In this document: piece after piece, positions 5,614 through 8,003 of the stretch | Layout: each line of letters starts with the position of its first letter | Numbering within the stretch: the stretch's first letter is position 1 | Program-made: the position numbers and the translations under genes | DNA from: Phycisphaerales bacterium | GTDB lineage: Bacteria; Planctomycetota; Phycisphaerae; Tepidisphaerales; Tepidisphaeraceae | DNA: 8,003 nucleotides | Reading direction: 5' to 3' | NCBI GenBank assembly: GCA_003153655.1 | Contig: PMAK01000215.1 | Coordinates: 1 to 8,003, forward strand | Notes under the pieces: model-generated | Databases searched by the model: none | Told to the model about the DNA's origin: nothing | The model's input: the letters and a program-made list of their open reading frames with translations, nothing else

Positions 5614-5762
5614 TCGCCTCCGATCCCTTCTCGAATCAGCCGCTGTCCTCTAAAGCTGCCTGACGGATAATCCGCATGCTCAACCGCTATTCGCAAGCCT
5701 CGAATGTAGACCAATGAATACACTAAGGGCTCATAAGTAGCCGTATATATACTTTATCCGGT
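5614..5762. other. 149-bp convergent intergenic region
   Basis: This lies between the 3' ends of small protein B and the kinase gene. It holds two short DNA palindromes, CGGATAATCCG (5664-5674) and GTATATATAC (5743-5752), but no stem followed by a T-run on either strand, so I cannot place a terminator. No small gene with a start signal is visible. Confidence 0.4.
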
Positions 5763-7085
5763 TTATGATTTCAAGTCTGGCGTGAATATTTCAACATTTC
5801 CGGATTTTTCCGAATCCGCTCTCCCCGCCCGCGTCTCGGCTGATTTTAAGTCCTCTATCCCCCGCAGGATATCGCCGGCGGATTTGAATGGAGGCTTCGC
5901 CGGGTCCGCCGGACGAAGAATCTGATCCGTCAATTTCGACAGCAACTTCGCCTCCCGTCCCTGTTTGTCGTATCGAATCAAATCCTTCAAATCCGGATTC
6001 GCGTGCGGCGAACTGATCTGCATCGCCAGATAAAAATAATCGACCGCCTTGTCCACCTTATGAAGACCGCCGCTGATCGCCTCGCTCGTCACCTCTCCCG
6101 TCTTGGTCATCCGAAACAGCATCCGCTGAATCTCGCTCGTCCGCATCAATTCTTCAAATAGATTCGATAGCAGGGGGCTCTGCTTGAGATTCTCATCCGC
6201 CCTCACCGCCGACCCAAAATCGACAAACCCCACCCCCGCCGGGGTAATCACAAAATTATCCAGCCGCAAATCCAGGTGCATTATCCCCACATCATCATGC
6301 AACGCCCGCAGCAAATCCGCGCTCTGCCGCGCGAATTCCATCTGGCTCAACTGCTCGCCCCCGTTTCGCAACCAGCTCAAATGCAGCCGCCGCGCATACC
6401 CCCGATCATCCTTCTCCAATTTGAGCAGGCTCGGAACCCGCCCCCGATACGTCTCCGGCAAGTCGCGGTTGACGATCTTCAATATCGCAGCCTCGCGCGT
6501 CAGAAAAACCGGAAATATCTTGTCCGAAAACTTCCGCGCCCGCTTCTCAATGACCTCATCACCCAAATCCGGCCACTTCGCCCGCAGCCGAGCCATCACC
6601 ATCTCCAGCGACGGCACCTCTTTCACAACTTCGTAATCCCCGCCCGCCTCCGCGCGCTCCAGATGCACGTGATACGTAAACCGATCCGTCGTCTCCCCCG
6701 GCACAATCAGTTGCACCTTGCGGGCGACGAAATAATGCGTCTTCTGCAAGAAAAATGGAATCGGCAACCCCAGCGGCCCACGCGTCACCGTCGCCGGCTT
6801 CTGCGTGATCTCAAACCCGTTGTCCGCGAGCCGAAGGCTGAACCGCGCCGCCGCGTCTCGGTCCGGCGTGACAAACACCGCCTGCCCGCCCCAGCGCAGA
6901 CGGTTAAACAGTTGCGTCGGAGATATCGAATCATTCGAAGTGCAAAGCAATGCGTCGGACAATCGCTTCGAATCCGACTCCGCCAGCGGCTTCGGCGGAT
7001 GCGCCCGCAAATCCGCATCAATACGCGCCGCGCGCCGAACGATCGCGGCAAGTCGATCGTTGCCAATGTCGGAGTTCATGCCCAT
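5763..7085 (-). CDS. protein-kinase-like protein with unusual N-terminal segment
   Basis: A 440-residue predicted cytoplasmic protein whose second half resembles protein kinases. Key residues are present: Lys155 (VVKEV, ATP-binding lysine), Glu198 (TREAAIL, likely helix-C partner), His270-Asp272-Asn277 (HLDLRLDNF, catalytic loop) and Asp289-Phe-Gly (VDFGSA, metal binding). It is therefore probably active on a protein or small-molecule hydroxyl. No clear glycine-rich loop is seen before Lys155. Residues about 57-122 (RLRWGGQAVFV, then LADNGFEI, then HYFVARKV) look like the last strands of a Rossmann methyltransferase, but the SAM-binding front half is absent. The C-terminal 60 residues are polar and probably disordered. 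ATG 7085 or ATG 7079 could be the start; neither has a strong Shine-Dalgarno. The gene follows leuC by 29 bp and is likely in its operon. RIO-like or aminoglycoside-phosphotransferase-like membership is not excluded. Confidence 0.82.
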   Translation of the reverse strand: MGMNSDIGNDRLAAIVRRAARIDADLRAHPPKPLAESDSKRLSDALLCTSNDSISPTQLFNRLRWGGQAVFVTPDRDAAARFSLRLADNGFEITQKPATVTRGPLGLPIPFFLQKTHYFVARKVQLIVPGETTDRFTYHVHLERAEAGGDYEVVKEVPSLEMVMARLRAKWPDLGDEVIEKRARKFSDKIFPVFLTREAAILKIVNRDLPETYRGRVPSLLKLEKDDRGYARRLHLSWLRNGGEQLSQMEFARQSADLLRALHDDVGIMHLDLRLDNFVITPAGVGFVDFGSAVRADENLKQSPLLSNLFEELMRTSEIQRMLFRMTKTGEVTSEAISGGLHKVDKAVDYFYLAMQISSPHANPDLKDLIRYDKQGREAKLLSKLTDQILRPADPAKPPFKSAGDILRGIEDLKSAETRAGRADSEKSGNVEIFTPDLKS

Positions 7086-7114
7086 CCGTTCGGAATACTA
7101 CCGTCGCCAGCCTC

Positions 7115-8003
7115 TCACATCACCCCCGCGCTCCCCGTTTCGATCGGCTCACTCACATATTCCCGTGGATCCGTCACATATCCCCGCAGCGCACTCGCCG
7201 CCACCGTCAGCGGCGACGCCAGATACACCGCGGATTTCGTGCTCCCCATCCGCCCCGGGAAATTCCGGTTCGTCGTGCTGATGCACACCTCGCTCCGTTG
7301 CAATCGCCCGAACGTATCGCTCGGGCCGCCCAGACACGCGCTGCATCCACTCGCGCCCACCATGCACCCGGCATCGTTCAGCACATCCTCGATGCTCTTC
7401 TCGTTCGGACCCTTCTCCGCCCCGCGAAGATTCAGCCGCTTCATGTCCGCATGCACCTCGGTGCTGCCCGGCACGACATACGTGGGAATCTTCACCGTAT
7501 TCCCCTTGAGAATATTCGCCGCGAAAATCATGTCCGTGATCTTCCCGCCCGTGCAGCTTCCGATATACGCCTGATCCAGTTTCACTTCCCGGCAATTGTG
7601 CGCCGTGTCGCGGTTGTCCGGGCTATGCGGCTTGGCCACCAGCGGCTCCAGCGTCGCCAGATCCCATTCCGCCTCAAAACAATATTCCGCGTTGGCATCA
7701 TCGCGCACGACATCCCAATTCGGAATCGTGCTCCGATTTCGCACATAATTCAGCGTCTTATCATCCACGTCGCATACGCCATTTTTTCCGCCCGCCTCGA
7801 TCGCCATGTTCGTCAGCGTCATGCGGTCTTCCAGCGTCAACGACGATATCCCATCCCCCGCAAAATACATGCTGCGATACGTCGCCCCATCCACGCCGAT
7901 CTCACCGATCACCGCCAGGATCAAATCCTTCGCCGTCAAATAAGCCGGGATCGACCCATGAAACGTAAACCGCATCGTCGGCGGAACCTTCAGCCACAAC
8001 GAG
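7115..8003 (-). CDS. leuC: 3-isopropylmalate dehydratase large subunit, aconitase family (5' partial)
   Basis: Large subunit of isopropylmalate isomerase, a [4Fe-4S] enzyme that interconverts 2- and 3-isopropylmalate in leucine synthesis. About 295 C-terminal residues are visible; the frame is open at the right edge, so the TTG at 7999 is internal and roughly 120 residues are missing. Counting from that TTG, the cluster ligands are Cys149 (IGSCTGGKITD), Cys219 and Cys222 (GCSACLGG). The substrate-site motif STTNRNFPGRMGS lies at 241-253, and KVPPTMRF and NMAIEAGGKNG are further family signatures. SCTGG instead of SCTNG and CSACLGG are shared with the archaeal-type LeuC/HacA branch, so homoaconitase or a related dehydratase remains possible. 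The usual partner leuD does not follow; the next gene, 29 bp on, encodes the kinase-like protein. Confidence 0.9.
   Translation of the reverse strand, partial: SLWLKVPPTMRFTFHGSIPAYLTAKDLILAVIGEIGVDGATYRSMYFAGDGISSLTLEDRMTLTNMAIEAGGKNGVCDVDDKTLNYVRNRSTIPNWDVVRDDANAEYCFEAEWDLATLEPLVAKPHSPDNRDTAHNCREVKLDQAYIGSCTGGKITDMIFAANILKGNTVKIPTYVVPGSTEVHADMKRLNLRGAEKGPNEKSIEDVLNDAGCMVGASGCSACLGGPSDTFGRLQRSEVCISTTNRNFPGRMGSTKSAVYLASPLTVAASALRGYVTDPREYVSEPIETGSAGVM

Noticed and set aside
5743..5752. GTATATATAC as a kinase-operon terminator or integration site
   Set aside because: It is a short AT palindrome with no loop and no T-run, and no matching attachment repeat was seen in the window.
6276..7574. 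432-codon open frame on the + strand across the kinase and leuC genes
   Set aside because: It is antisense to two genes with clear family motifs, and its product is an Arg/Pro/Gln-rich string with no recognisable domain, typical of a GC-rich shadow frame.

Overview
The window is from a fairly GC-rich bacterium. A Planctomycetota-type genome is my best guess. The reasons are the many small uncharacterised proteins, paired lineage-restricted lipoproteins, a divergent eukaryotic-like protein kinase and a 3-isopropylmalate dehydratase with an SCTGG rather than SCTNG motif. No 16S or marker phylogeny is possible here, so the assignment is low to moderate confidence.

Layout, left to right. (1) 3-1301 (+): the C-terminal part of a ClC-type chloride channel/antiporter with two CBS domains, cut by the window's left edge. 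(2) 1434-2939 (+): ribosomal protein L31 (rpmE, zinc-binding form), followed with a 4-nt overlap by a 195-residue predicted lipoprotein. After 91 bp comes a second 195-residue lipoprotein that appears to be its paralogue. (3) 2949-3923 (-): a trypsin-like serine protease with a PDZ domain (HtrA/DegP type) but no visible signal peptide or membrane anchor. It converges on lipoprotein 2 with only 9 bp between the stops. (4) 4009-4320 (+): an HxlR-family regulator, divergent from the protease. The 85-bp gap between them holds a perfect 8-bp-arm palindrome overlapping the likely hxlR promoter. (5) 4321-4628: a 308-bp non-coding stretch, AT-rich at its right end. (6) 4629-5613 (+): three very small genes in a row, each with its own start region: an unrecognised coiled-coil protein and two clear tandem paralogues that look like ribbon-helix-helix DNA-binding proteins. 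The leader of the first paralogue contains two hairpins and a two-codon mini-ORF with its own ribosome binding site. (7) 5763-8003 (-): an operon-like pair, leuC (cut by the right edge) then a 440-residue protein with a C-terminal protein-kinase-like domain, 29 bp apart.

Functionally, L31, ClC and LeuC are housekeeping. The least explained parts are the small-gene block 4629-5613, the kinase with its methyltransferase-like N-terminal segment, and the paired lipoproteins behind rpmE. The protease/HxlR pair looks like a compact divergent regulatory unit. I see no tRNA, rRNA, CRISPR array, insertion sequence or phage gene. On the strand shown, C exceeds G in most places regardless of gene direction, which suggests replication-strand skew rather than a coding effect.
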